Of a DNA stretch of 7,148 nt, positions 1-5,332 are shown piece by piece. Every line of letters begins with the position of its first letter. Position 1 is the first letter of the stretch. Where the stretch lies: positions 1 through 7,148 of the forward strand of contig JAKAHI010000064.1 in assembly GCA_021815065.1 (NCBI GenBank), given 5' to 3'. The position numbers were made by a program, and so were the translations under genes. A model generated the notes under the pieces. That model was not told the DNA's origin. It did not search any database and saw only the letters and a program-made list of their open reading frames with translations. Source of the stretch: a bacterium. Lineage in GTDB: Bacteria; JAMCPX01.

Positions 1-91
1 CTCTGTGGACAAGCTTGTTTGCAGCAGCTTCAAGTACCTGTTTGTCGACTTTTTTACCGCCGGAATATGCTACACCAACAATGCCGCACAC
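1..91 (-). CDS. Asparagine synthase-like class II glutamine amidotransferase, N-terminal 30 codons only
   Basis: The window cuts this gene off after 30 codons. It starts with GTG at 91-89, giving MCGIVGVAYSGGKKV and then a helix-like stretch ending LVHR at the window edge. The Cys directly after the initiator is the N-terminal nucleophile of class II (Ntn) glutamine amidotransferases, exposed when Met is removed. Known members are AsnB, GlmS, PurF and GltB. The spacing from Cys2 to LVHR, which would continue as the HRGPD signature, fits asparagine synthase-type proteins better than GlmS (YRGYD). A GGGAGG ribosome site lies eight bases upstream. The GTG shares one base with the TAG stop of the DUF218 gene, so translation is probably coupled. 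Such proteins make asparagine from aspartate, ATP and glutamine, or amidate sugars and peptides in envelope clusters. The synthetase half is not visible, so the substrate is undecided. Confidence 0.8.
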   Translation of the reverse strand, partial: MCGIVGVAYSGGKKVDKQVLEAAANKLVHR

Positions 92-684
92 TACTCTATC
101 CTCCCTAACAGGTAATAACCCACTATTTTAAAATATTCCATCATTACGAACCTCGACTCGCGTATTCTGTTTTTCAGACCGCCTGGAGTGCCATACGGCG
201 CGTGAGAAGCACAGTTGTAGATCATTATGCCCGTACCCTTGAACAGTTTTTTTGCGACAAGGTAAGCCCGCAGCTGGTGATAGGGAGACGTGACGATCAT
301 GATTGACTTGAACCCGTGTTTTAAAATAAGGGGCTTTGAGAAGAAAAAATTCTCATACGTAGTCCTGGCATTCGGCTCTATGATGATTGCCTGCTTCGGT
401 ATATGGTAATGCAAGGCTATCCTCGACAGGAATTCGGCATTGTCACCCCCGGAGCCGTATCCCGAGAAGATGATATAGTGCGCATATCCCTGCTTATAAA
501 GCTCGACTGCCTTTTTTGTGCGAAGAAAATACGGCTCCATGTCTCCGCTCAGAACGATAATGGCGTCTGCATGGTGCGGCGTATCCCCCAGGTAGAGTAT
601 CCTTTCCAGGGAAGGATAAATCAAAAACAGTGCTATCAGCACGACAATGAGCCCAAGACATGTATAAACAATTAATCGTTTCAC
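91..684 (-). CDS. DUF218 (YdcF/SanA/ElyC-like) membrane-anchored protein
   Basis: The 197-residue product has one N-terminal membrane segment (about residues 4-24, rich in L, I and V) followed by a DUF218 domain. Family hallmarks are visible in order: ADAIIVLSG (39-47), R55 with A59 and LY..G (62-66), IIFSG (71-75), EPNARTTYEN (103-112) and IVTSPYHQLRA (130-140). The fold is Rossmann-like. Relatives ElyC and SanA affect envelope polysaccharide or lipid-carrier metabolism and barrier function, but the biochemical activity is generally unresolved. The short N-terminal anchor and expected outward-facing domain suit an envelope role. The start is GTG at 684-682; an in-frame TAA just upstream (TAACAATCCCCT then GTG) rules out anything longer. 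No Shine-Dalgarno site precedes it. A TATAAC box eight bases upstream of the GTG raises the possibility of a leaderless message, but I see no matching -35. The amidotransferase gene follows with a one-base overlap, so the two probably act together. Confidence 0.85.
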   Translation of the reverse strand: MKRLIVYTCLGLIVVLIALFLIYPSLERILYLGDTPHHADAIIVLSGDMEPYFLRTKKAVELYKQGYAHYIIFSGYGSGGDNAEFLSRIALHYHIPKQAIIIEPNARTTYENFFFSKPLILKHGFKSIMIVTSPYHQLRAYLVAKKLFKGTGIMIYNCASHAPYGTPGGLKNRIRESRFVMMEYFKIVGYYLLGRIE

Positions 685-720
685 AGGGGATTGTTATACC
701 GTAAACGCAAACCCGCGTCC

Positions 721-763
721 ACAAGAAGAAAGGGGGCTGTTGAAAACAAGGGGTGCGGCCCCC
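721..763 (-). terminator. Probable intrinsic terminator after the acyl-CoA ligase gene
   Basis: On the minus strand, GGGGGC (763-758) can pair with GCCCCC (737-732). Between them is a 20-base loop that can itself form TGTT/AACA (748-738). The closing arm is followed by the pyrimidine-rich tail TTTCTTCTT (731-723). It begins 14 bases after the ligase stop codon. This would end the hydrolase-ligase transcript before the DUF218 gene. A competing GGGG/CCCC hairpin followed by TTGTTTT is possible within the same stretch. Confidence 0.5.
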
Positions 764-777
764 GTATGCCGGTATGC

Positions 778-2343
778 TTATTTTTTCGCGGCGAACTTCT
801 TTGAAAGATCGATCCCGTGTTCCTGCGCGTACTGCTCGATGATTTTGTTCTTCTGTATCTTGCCGGTTGCCGTCTTCGGGAAGGACGCCGAAACGATAAA
901 TTTCTTCGGTATCTTGTAGTCCGCTATCTTTTCCTTTAAGAAACCTACAAGCTCCTGCTCAGACAGTTGCATTCCCTGTTTGGGCACAACAAAGCCGAAA
1001 ACCTCTTCTCCCCATTTTGGGTCCGGGATCCCGACGACCGCGGCATCCTGCACGCCCTGATGCTTGTATAACACCTCTTCTATTTCTTTCGGGTAGATGT
1101 TTTCGCCGCCGCGAATGATCATCTCTTTTTTTCTGCCGATGATAAAGATATACCCTTCCTCGTCCATATAACCGAGATCGCCGGTGTGCAGCCAGCCGTC
1201 CTTTATCGCGGATGCGGTTGCCTCCGGATTCTTGTAATAACCGGTCATGACAACATCGCCTTTTATGCAGATCTCTCCGATCTGTACCTGCGGCAGTTCC
1301 CTGTTGTTTTCGTCGAGAATCTCTGCTTCCTGGCCATGGAGGGGCTTGCCGATGGAACCTATCTTCCTCTTGCCCTTCAACGGATTAATGATACTGGCGC
1401 AGGCTGCCTCTGAAAGACCATAGCCTTCGAGTATGAATGCCTTATATTTTTTCTCGAATGTGTTGAACACCTCGACCGGCATGGGTGCCGCTCCGCATAT
1501 AACAAACCGCAGGGATGAAAGGTCGTACTTCTCTGCATCCGGCAGGCTGTTCAGTATTGCGTAGACGGTCGGGACGGCACTGAACGTCGAGGGCTTGTAT
1601 TTATCGATCGCCGGCAAAAATTCCTTTGGAGAAAACCCTTCCATGAGGACAAAGCTTGCTCCTGCGTACAGCGGTGCGAGTACCGTAACGACCTGTGCAT
1701 TGCAATGGAACAATGGCAGTATCAGCATCGCCCTGTCTTTTTCGGTGAAATCGGCAGCCTCGGCAATCTGGTGGGCATTCGCGATATAATTGCGGTTTGT
1801 GTCTATCACTCCCTTGGGATAACCCGTGGTGCCTGAGGTATAGATGAATGACGCATAATCATACTCACCGACAGCAACGGCCGGCTCTGACGGATTCCCC
1901 GATACTACATCTTCAAAGGGAATTATGCCTGCCTTATCTTTTGGATCGATGACGATGATATGCTGCAACTGCGGCAGTTCGCCCCGTATCTTTATCACCG
2001 TGTCCTGGAACAGGCCGGTTGTTATCAGGGTACGCGCCTCGGAATTGCTGATAATATATTTTATCTCGTCCGGTTTGAACTGTGTATTGACCGGTACCAT
2101 GACCGCGCCGATCTTCATCAGGGCAAACCATGCATAGATAAACTCCGGCCTGTTGGGTATGAGCATGGTTACCCGGTCACCCTTTTGAATGCCCAGCGAA
2201 AGCAGGCCGTTCCCTATTCTATTCGATGTATCATCGAGCTCCCGCAGGGTTTTTGTCATATCCTTATAATACATGAATACCTTGTCCGGCTTTGATTTTG
2301 CCTGACCGGATATCAGTTCTTTGATGGTTTTGTATTTGTACAT
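778..2343 (-). CDS. Long/medium-chain fatty acyl-CoA ligase (AMP-forming)
   Basis: The 521-residue enzyme belongs to the ANL adenylate-forming superfamily. It activates a carboxylic acid, most likely a fatty acid, with ATP to an acyl-AMP and then to acyl-CoA. The core motifs are all present: the P-loop YTSGTTGYPKG (168-178), EGYGLSE (306-312), HTGDLG (386-391), the hinge region GRKKEMIIRGGENIYP (403-418), and the C-terminal catalytic lysine K495 in PKTATGKIQ (489-497). The length is normal for the family. I place the start at the ATG 2343-2341 (MYKYKTIKEL), preceded by CAGGAG at good spacing. A start 30 bases earlier would run into the hydrolase gene and lacks support. The gene begins two bases after the stop of the upstream lipase-like gene, and the ribosome site lies inside that gene's last codons, so the pair is translationally coupled. 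Substrate chain length cannot be read from sequence alone; an aromatic or dicarboxylic substrate is less likely but not excluded. Confidence 0.92.
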   Translation of the reverse strand: MYKYKTIKELISGQAKSKPDKVFMYYKDMTKTLRELDDTSNRIGNGLLSLGIQKGDRVTMLIPNRPEFIYAWFALMKIGAVMVPVNTQFKPDEIKYIISNSEARTLITTGLFQDTVIKIRGELPQLQHIIVIDPKDKAGIIPFEDVVSGNPSEPAVAVGEYDYASFIYTSGTTGYPKGVIDTNRNYIANAHQIAEAADFTEKDRAMLILPLFHCNAQVVTVLAPLYAGASFVLMEGFSPKEFLPAIDKYKPSTFSAVPTVYAILNSLPDAEKYDLSSLRFVICGAAPMPVEVFNTFEKKYKAFILEGYGLSEAACASIINPLKGKRKIGSIGKPLHGQEAEILDENNRELPQVQIGEICIKGDVVMTGYYKNPEATASAIKDGWLHTGDLGYMDEEGYIFIIGRKKEMIIRGGENIYPKEIEEVLYKHQGVQDAAVVGIPDPKWGEEVFGFVVPKQGMQLSEQELVGFLKEKIADYKIPKKFIVSASFPKTATGKIQKNKIIEQYAQEHGIDLSKKFAAKK

Positions 2344-2345
2344 GG

Positions 2346-3176
2346 TTACTCCTGGGCCCGCTTGTTCAGCCAATCTGCCATATCGGAAAGCGGTTTCTGC
2401 TTTTCGACCTCATTATATACCTCGTGATAATAACCCTCGTACAGCTTATACGTTTTGTCTTTGGAGCCGGCTTTTTCGAAAAACTCCCTCGATGACCTCG
2501 GGTTTGTAAGCGCGTCTGCACTGCCGTGCAATATCAGGCACGGCATGGATAATCTGCCTGCGTTTTCGTTTGTATCTTCCATTGCCTTTACCATTTCGAC
2601 ATACCATCGTGCACTGACCTTTGCATGGACAAGGGGGTCATTGTTGTAAGCATCTACGACAGCCTTATCGTGCGATAGTTTACCCGTATCTATCTCATTG
2701 CTCATGGACAGGCCCGGCGCGAGATTGGCAACAAGCCTGCCGATCACATCCTTTATCTTCGGTACCTTCACGTTCACCCCGAGCAGCGGGCCTGATGCTA
2801 TAACGCCTGAGATGCCTTCGGGCCTGTAGATCGCATACCGCAGAACGATGAGTCCTCCCATACTATGGCCGAGAATGAATGTTTTCCCCTTGATAAGCCC
2901 CTTCACCTCATTTCTGAGTGTATCTACATCATCAAGATACTCGTCGAAACGCATAACGTGCCCTCTTTTGCCCCCTGACTTGCCGTGTCCCCTGAGATCG
3001 AGGAGGAAAAGGTTATACTCTTTGAGTGTATTCGTTACGTTGTCGTATCTGCCGAGGTGCTCTCCGAGTCCGTGTACAATCAATACGGAGGCCTTTGGCT
3101 TATCTGCAAGGATGTATTTGTAAAATATCTCTGTATTGTCTTTGGATTTTAAAATGCCCTCTTTGGTTGTAGTCAT
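2346..3176 (-). CDS. Alpha/beta hydrolase, monoacylglycerol lipase / lysophospholipase-like (Hydrolase_4)
   Basis: The 276-residue cytoplasmic protein has no signal peptide and has the full catalytic layout of the serine-hydrolase Hydrolase_4 family. VHGLGEH (34-40) forms the HG oxyanion region with the family-typical GEH. DLRGHGKSGG (60-69) is the conserved loop. The nucleophile elbow GHSMGG (103-108) carries S105. The acid is D221 in HGSAD (217-221), and the base is H251 in YYHEVYNE (249-256). Proteins with this pattern cleave monoacylglycerols or lysophospholipids. The gene lies two bases upstream of the acyl-CoA ligase, so released fatty acid can be activated at once. I infer a lipid-salvage or membrane-turnover module. 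The ATG at 3176 has AGGAGG seven bases upstream, and its ATGA overlaps the stop of a 19-codon ORF. A broader esterase activity cannot be excluded. Confidence 0.9.
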   Translation of the reverse strand: MTTTKEGILKSKDNTEIFYKYILADKPKASVLIVHGLGEHLGRYDNVTNTLKEYNLFLLDLRGHGKSGGKRGHVMRFDEYLDDVDTLRNEVKGLIKGKTFILGHSMGGLIVLRYAIYRPEGISGVIASGPLLGVNVKVPKIKDVIGRLVANLAPGLSMSNEIDTGKLSHDKAVVDAYNNDPLVHAKVSARWYVEMVKAMEDTNENAGRLSMPCLILHGSADALTNPRSSREFFEKAGSKDKTYKLYEGYYHEVYNEVEKQKPLSDMADWLNKRAQE

Positions 3177-3232
3177 AACACGCCTCCTGTCAGCCCGGGA
3201 TCGCCGATCCGATTTGGAAAGGATTTTTTCAT
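3173..3232 (-). CDS. Small ORF (19 aa), possible leader peptide coupled to the hydrolase gene
   Basis: This ORF is too short for ordinary gene callers. It encodes MKKSFPNRIGDPGLTGGVL. Its ATG (3232-3230) is preceded by AAGGAGGG at about six bases, one of the better ribosome sites in the window. Its TGA stop overlaps the hydrolase ATG in an ATGA junction, and the hydrolase ribosome site (AGGAGG) lies inside its last codons. That arrangement is typical of translational coupling. The peptide has a basic start, then Gly/Pro-rich residues, with no run of one amino acid that would suggest classic attenuation and no membrane segment. I do not recognise the peptide. It could be a leader that sets hydrolase translation, a true microprotein, or chance. 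Confidence 0.5.
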   Translation of the reverse strand: MKKSFPNRIGDPGLTGGVL

Positions 3233-3286
3233 AAAGCCCTCCTTCTTTTATTTGGTTTTTCTCTTACGAGTCATCATACTATTTAT

Positions 3287-3323
3287 AAAATAAAAAGGGA
3301 AGGGAACAAGAACCTTTTATTTT
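3287..3323 (-). terminator. Weak AT-rich inverted repeat at the end of the ACT gene
   Basis: On the minus strand AAAATAAAAGG (3323-3313) can pair with CCTTTTTATTTT (3298-3287), with one unpaired T. The first arm overlaps the ACT stop codon and the second arm is T-rich. It could act as a bidirectional-type weak terminator. The same stretch also holds a loose promoter match on the minus strand (TTGTTC 3309-3304, 16 bases, TATAAA 3287-3282) that could serve the small ORF, hydrolase and ligase. Neither reading is strong. Confidence 0.25.
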
Positions 3324-3742
3324 ACCAGTTCTTCTGTAGACAATACCGGTATGTTTGAATCCGACAGCGCCTTTTGTGCAGATTCATTATCATCGAATCT
3401 GAACAGCAGAATAGCCTGCTCGTGAGGGCTTGCAGCGTAAGAATAAAGGTATTCTATATTAAGGTCTTTCTTTTCAAGCACGGACAGTATATCGAACAGG
3501 CTGCCGGGCTTATTTTCGATCCTGACTGCGATGACTTCCGTGGTCCTGGTCGTAAATCCGCCGTCCTTGAGTATCTTCAGTGCGTGCTGATTGTTATCGG
3601 TTATCATCCGGACAACACCGAAATCCGGCGTATCGGCAATAGTAAGGGCCTTTATATTGATACGGGCATCTTTTAATAGCCGGGTGATTTCCCGCAGCCT
3701 GCCACGCGTATTCTCTATAAAAACGGATATCTGCTGTGCCAT
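3317..3742 (-). CDS. Tandem ACT-domain amino-acid-binding protein
   Basis: The 141-residue protein is almost entirely two ACT domains. ACT 1 spans about residues 4-68 with the ligand-loop segment ENTRGRLREI (10-19). ACT 2 spans about 70-138 with the canonical segment ENKPGSLFDI (76-85). ACT domains bind amino acids or related small ligands at dimer interfaces; in stand-alone tandem forms they usually act as allosteric or regulatory subunits, and no catalytic domain is present here. I choose ATG 3742 (MAQQISVFIE), because GGAGGT lies directly upstream; an ATG 18 bases earlier would place that site inside the coding region. Similar proteins are, from memory, often found beside phenylacetate-CoA ligase or 2-oxoacid oxidoreductase genes. 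Here an AMP-forming ligase lies downstream on the same strand, but with the hydrolase between them. The ligand is unknown; aromatic or branched-chain amino acids are guesses. Confidence 0.85.
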   Translation of the reverse strand: MAQQISVFIENTRGRLREITRLLKDARINIKALTIADTPDFGVVRMITDNNQHALKILKDGGFTTRTTEVIAVRIENKPGSLFDILSVLEKKDLNIEYLYSYAASPHEQAILLFRFDDNESAQKALSDSNIPVLSTEELVK

Positions 3743-3759
3743 AAGACCTCCATGGTTCA

Positions 3760-3788
3760 TATATAAAATAAAAAGAAAGCTAATTCAA
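3760..3788 (-). promoter_or_regulatory. Sigma70-like promoter for the ACT gene
   Basis: Minus-strand TTGAAT (3788-3783), a 17-base spacer, and TATATA (3765-3760). Transcription would begin near 3753, leaving a short leader that still includes the GGAGGT ribosome site of the ACT gene. Position, spacing and the divergent arrangement with apt all fit. Confidence 0.5.
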
Positions 3789-3810
3789 GTAAGTGAGCGG
3801 TAAATTTTTA

Positions 3811-3838
3811 TTGCATTTTTAAGCATTGAGTTTATATA
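3811..3838 (+). promoter_or_regulatory. Sigma70-like promoter for apt
   Basis: Plus-strand TTGCAT (3811-3816), a 16-base spacer and TATATA (3833-3838). A start near 3845 would give a leader of about 13 bases containing the GGAGG site (3847-3851). The -35 match is only partial. The two divergent promoters are separated by about 20 bases, so one bound regulator could affect both. Confidence 0.4.
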
Positions 3839-3857
3839 CGTAAAGTGGAGGTAGAAC

Positions 3858-4382
3858 ATGGAAGAATTTGATCTGAAAAAGGCTATACGGGAGATACCGG
3901 ATTTTCCCAAGAAGGGCATACTATTTTACGATATTACCACACTTCTGAAAGACGCGAAGTCGTTCCAGCGCACCATAGATATTTTCGGCAACAGGTATAT
4001 CGACCGTGACATAGACGTTATCCTTGCCATAGATGCACGCGGATTCATAATCGGCTCTGCACTTGCATACAAACTTGGCAAAGGTATTATCCTGGTGAGA
4101 AAAACGGGAAAGCTTCCATACAAAACCGTAAAGGCAAGCTATAAACTCGAGTACGGGGTCGATGAGATAGAGATGCACAAGGATTCCGTAAAAAAAGGCG
4201 ACAAGGTGCTCATCGTTGACGATCTTCTCGCAACGGGCGGTACAGCCTCGGCCGCTGTACAACTCGTCAAAAAGTCCGGCGGAAAGGTCGTTGAATGTGC
4301 ATTTGTCATCGAGTTGCTCGGCTTAAAAGGCAGGGAGAGGATAAAACCGTACCCTGTGTTCTCATTGATACAGTACAAATAG
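3858..4382 (+). CDS. apt: Adenine phosphoribosyltransferase
   Basis: The 174-residue enzyme salvages adenine: adenine plus PRPP gives AMP and pyrophosphate. It is a type I phosphoribosyltransferase of usual Apt length. Visible hallmarks are PDFPKKGILFYDITTLL (14-30), the typical Apt N-terminus; DARGFIIG (59-66); the RKTGKLPYKT loop (81-90); YGVDEIEMHKD (99-109), the flexible catalytic region; the PRPP-binding signature VLIVDDLLATGGTA (117-130); and the closing FSLIQY (168-173). A GGAGG site sits six bases before the ATG. It is the only plus-strand gene in the window, transcribed divergently from the ACT gene. The cytoplasmic salvage role is well established for the family, and nothing in the sequence suggests loss of function. 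Confidence 0.96.
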   Translation: MEEFDLKKAIREIPDFPKKGILFYDITTLLKDAKSFQRTIDIFGNRYIDRDIDVILAIDARGFIIGSALAYKLGKGIILVRKTGKLPYKTVKASYKLEYGVDEIEMHKDSVKKGDKVLIVDDLLATGGTASAAVQLVKKSGGKVVECAFVIELLGLKGRERIKPYPVFSLIQYK

Positions 4383-4417
4383 GTGAATTGAAGTCGTTGC
4401 GGATTTTCAAGGCCATC

Positions 4418-4496
4418 ACAATACCCTCACTTCATACATCCTCAACCTCAATGAGTGCGGTTTTTTATCGGGAAGGATATTTATTAAGGGTATTGT
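4418..4496. repeat. 10-bp perfect inverted repeat flanking 59 bases, downstream of apt
   Basis: ACAATACCCT (4418-4427) and AGGGTATTGT (4487-4496) are perfect reverse complements. Inside them ATCCT (4438-4442) can pair with AGGAT (4474-4478), so a long folded stem is possible. A T6 run (4461-4466) follows the G+C-rich stretch TGCGG within the interval. It might be the 3' end structure of the apt transcript, a small structured RNA, or the ends of a decayed insertion. No coding content is evident from 4383 to 4510. Confidence 0.4.
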
Positions 4497-4510
4497 CTGT
4501 TATTTTCCAA

Positions 4511-4630
4511 TCCCCCTCTTAGGGTAAGAGGGGCAAGGGGAGTTACGGTTAACACACCCCTTTTATCCCCTCTTTTTAGAGGGGACGGGAAATCAAACCC
4601 CCTTTCGTCCCCCTTGTCAGGGGGAGTAAC
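4511..4630. repeat. Cluster of C-rich/G-rich hairpin repeats
   Basis: Four stem-loops lie almost end to end. CCCCTCTT (4513-4520) pairs with AAGAGGGG (4526-4533). AAGGGG (4535-4540) pairs with CCCCTT (4557-4562), enclosing GTTA (4542-4545)/TAAC (4550-4553). CCCCTCT (4567-4573) pairs with AGAGGGG (4578-4584). TCCCCCT (4608-4614) pairs with AGGGGGA (4619-4625). The trailing sequences GGGGAGTTAC (4537-4546) and GGGGAGTAAC (4621-4630) are near-identical, suggesting two copies of one unit. It resembles dispersed intergenic palindromes seen in many environmental bacterial genomes; the family name is unknown to me. Confidence 0.7.
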
Positions 4631-4632
4631 AG

Positions 4633-4680
4633 AGATTGCTTCGTTGTTGTCATTCCGTACTTGATACGCAGTCCAGTCTT
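4633..4680. repeat. Fragmentary repeat copy next to the hairpin cluster
   Basis: AGATTGCTTCGT (4633-4644) repeats exactly at 4767-4778, where it is the right inner arm of the palindromic element. Here it stands without its partner arm, and GTCATTCCG begins five bases later (4649). CGTA (4656-4659) and TACG (4665-4668) form a short palindrome around CTTGA. This looks like a broken copy of the 4718-4799 element joined to a different short repeat. Sequence from 4681 to 4717 shows nothing recognisable. Confidence 0.45.
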
Positions 4681-4717
4681 TATATTTTCTGGTGAGGCCC
4701 GCGAGTTGGATGGAACT

Positions 4718-4799
4718 GTCATTGCGAGCCATTGAAAATGGCGTGGCAATCCCTTGGTATACCAGTAGATTGCTTCGTCGCTTCGCTTCTCGCAATGAC
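4718..4799. repeat. 82-bp cruciform-like palindromic repeat element
   Basis: Perfect 11-bp terminal inverted repeats, GTCATTGCGAG (4718-4728) and CTCGCAATGAC (4789-4799), enclose several nested structures. GCCATT/AATGGC (4728-4733, 4737-4742) is a side hairpin with a three-base loop. GCAATC (4746-4751) pairs with GATTGC (4768-4773). The perfect 10-bp palindrome TGGTATACCA (4755-4764) sits in the centre. No coding capacity is needed to explain it. The pattern matches a MITE- or REP-like element mobilised in trans. From memory, CATTGCGAG-type palindromes recur in Desulfobacterota and Nitrospirota genomes. Confidence 0.75.
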
Positions 4800-4884
4800 G
4801 AGAGCGAAGTATTATACTTAAGCCTCGGCTTTCTCCACACGGGCTTTGCCCTGTTAGAAGATGCGGTTGATTTCTCTATTTGCT
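4800..4884. other. Junction between the repeat block and the truncated toroid gene
   Basis: This 85-base stretch has no supported gene. It carries three short hairpins: AAGTAT/ATACTT (4807-4812, 4814-4819), AAGCC/GGCTT (4820-4824, 4827-4831) and GGGC/GCCC (4841-4844, 4848-4851). It joins the palindromic element to the abrupt end of the secreted repeat protein and may be part of the inserted repeat material. Confidence 0.35.
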
Positions 4885-5313
4885 TCATCTGAAAATCCTG
4901 TTTTGTATCCGGTTGGTGACAAGATAAAGAACCGCATTGCTAATCGTAGCTTGATTTGAGTAATTGACGGATTGCAAGGTATCAAGGGCAAGGGCGGTGT
5001 CTATTACCATGCTTGTTGAACTTATATCCCCACCCCATCCATTGTCTATATTCTCGTTGGTAATTAGATTCGTCAGATCAGCTGTAATACCGTTTAAATG
5101 GGTAGCACTGGTAGGCAGTAAAAGACTCAGCGTATCCAGCACATTTGTCGTATCCAGTATCGCTGTTTCTGTTATCCCAAAACTCCTATCGGAGTTCTGA
5201 TTGGTTGAAAGCCAGGAAAGACCGTTAGTGATTGCGGTGGTGTCTGCGAATAAGGAGGTTGCAGATATGAATGCAAAAAAGACTAAAATTGAGACTTTAA
5301 ATAAGTTCTTCAT
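4885..5313 (-). pseudogene. Secreted alpha/alpha-toroid (prenyltransferase/squalene-oxidase-type) repeat protein, 3'-truncated
   Basis: The 142-residue product begins with a clear signal peptide (MKNLFK, hydrophobic 7-20, likely cleavage after LFA at 21-23). Repeats follow of the kind found in squalene-hopene cyclase-like and complement-like toroids: GLSWLSTNQNSDRSFG...DTTNVLDTL (31-62), then LTNLITNENIDNGWGG...DTALALDTL (80-113). A third repeat starts at AVLYLVTN (127-134) and degenerates to RIQNRIFR, ending where the next Gly is expected. Family toroids normally have many repeats, so I read this as a truncated gene whose 3' part was lost or displaced by the repeat block that starts within 85 bases. 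It begins 19 bases after the upstream secreted protein, with only a weak AAGAG ribosome site. It lacks enough helices for an enzyme, so catalytic function is unlikely. If transcribed it may still yield a small exported protein. Confidence 0.6.
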
Positions 5314-5332
5314 CTTTTAACTCTTTTAGAAA

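Noticed and set aside
403..675. 90-codon plus-strand frame opposite the DUF218 gene
   Set aside because: It lies wholly inside a gene with clear family motifs on the other strand and shows no motif of its own.
2344..2373. Longer N-terminus for the acyl-CoA ligase starting MAEQAGPGVT
   Set aside because: It would overlap the hydrolase coding end and lacks a ribosome site, whereas the ATG at 2343 has CAGGAG at proper spacing and a family-like N-terminus.
3743..3760. ACT protein start at the ATG 18 bases upstream (MNHGGL)
   Set aside because: Those bases contain the GGAGGT ribosome site for the ATG at 3742, and the ACT fold begins just after MAQQ.
3284..3776. Repeated TATAAAATAAAAAG at about 3285-3297 and 3763-3775 flanking the ACT gene as direct repeats of an insertion
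   Set aside because: The match is low-complexity A/T sequence, and the promoter and terminator readings explain it without an insertion.
4511..4799. CRISPR array
   Set aside because: The repeats are palindromic units of several kinds without regular spacing, unique spacers or nearby cas genes.
4484..4888. 134-codon minus-strand frame through the repeat block
   Set aside because: It consists almost wholly of translated hairpin and palindrome repeats, has no family motif or ribosome site, and overlaps the end of the toroid gene. I treat it as an artefact of repeat sequence.
4692..4892. 66-codon plus-strand frame over the palindromic element
   Set aside because: It also translates the palindrome and has no independent support.
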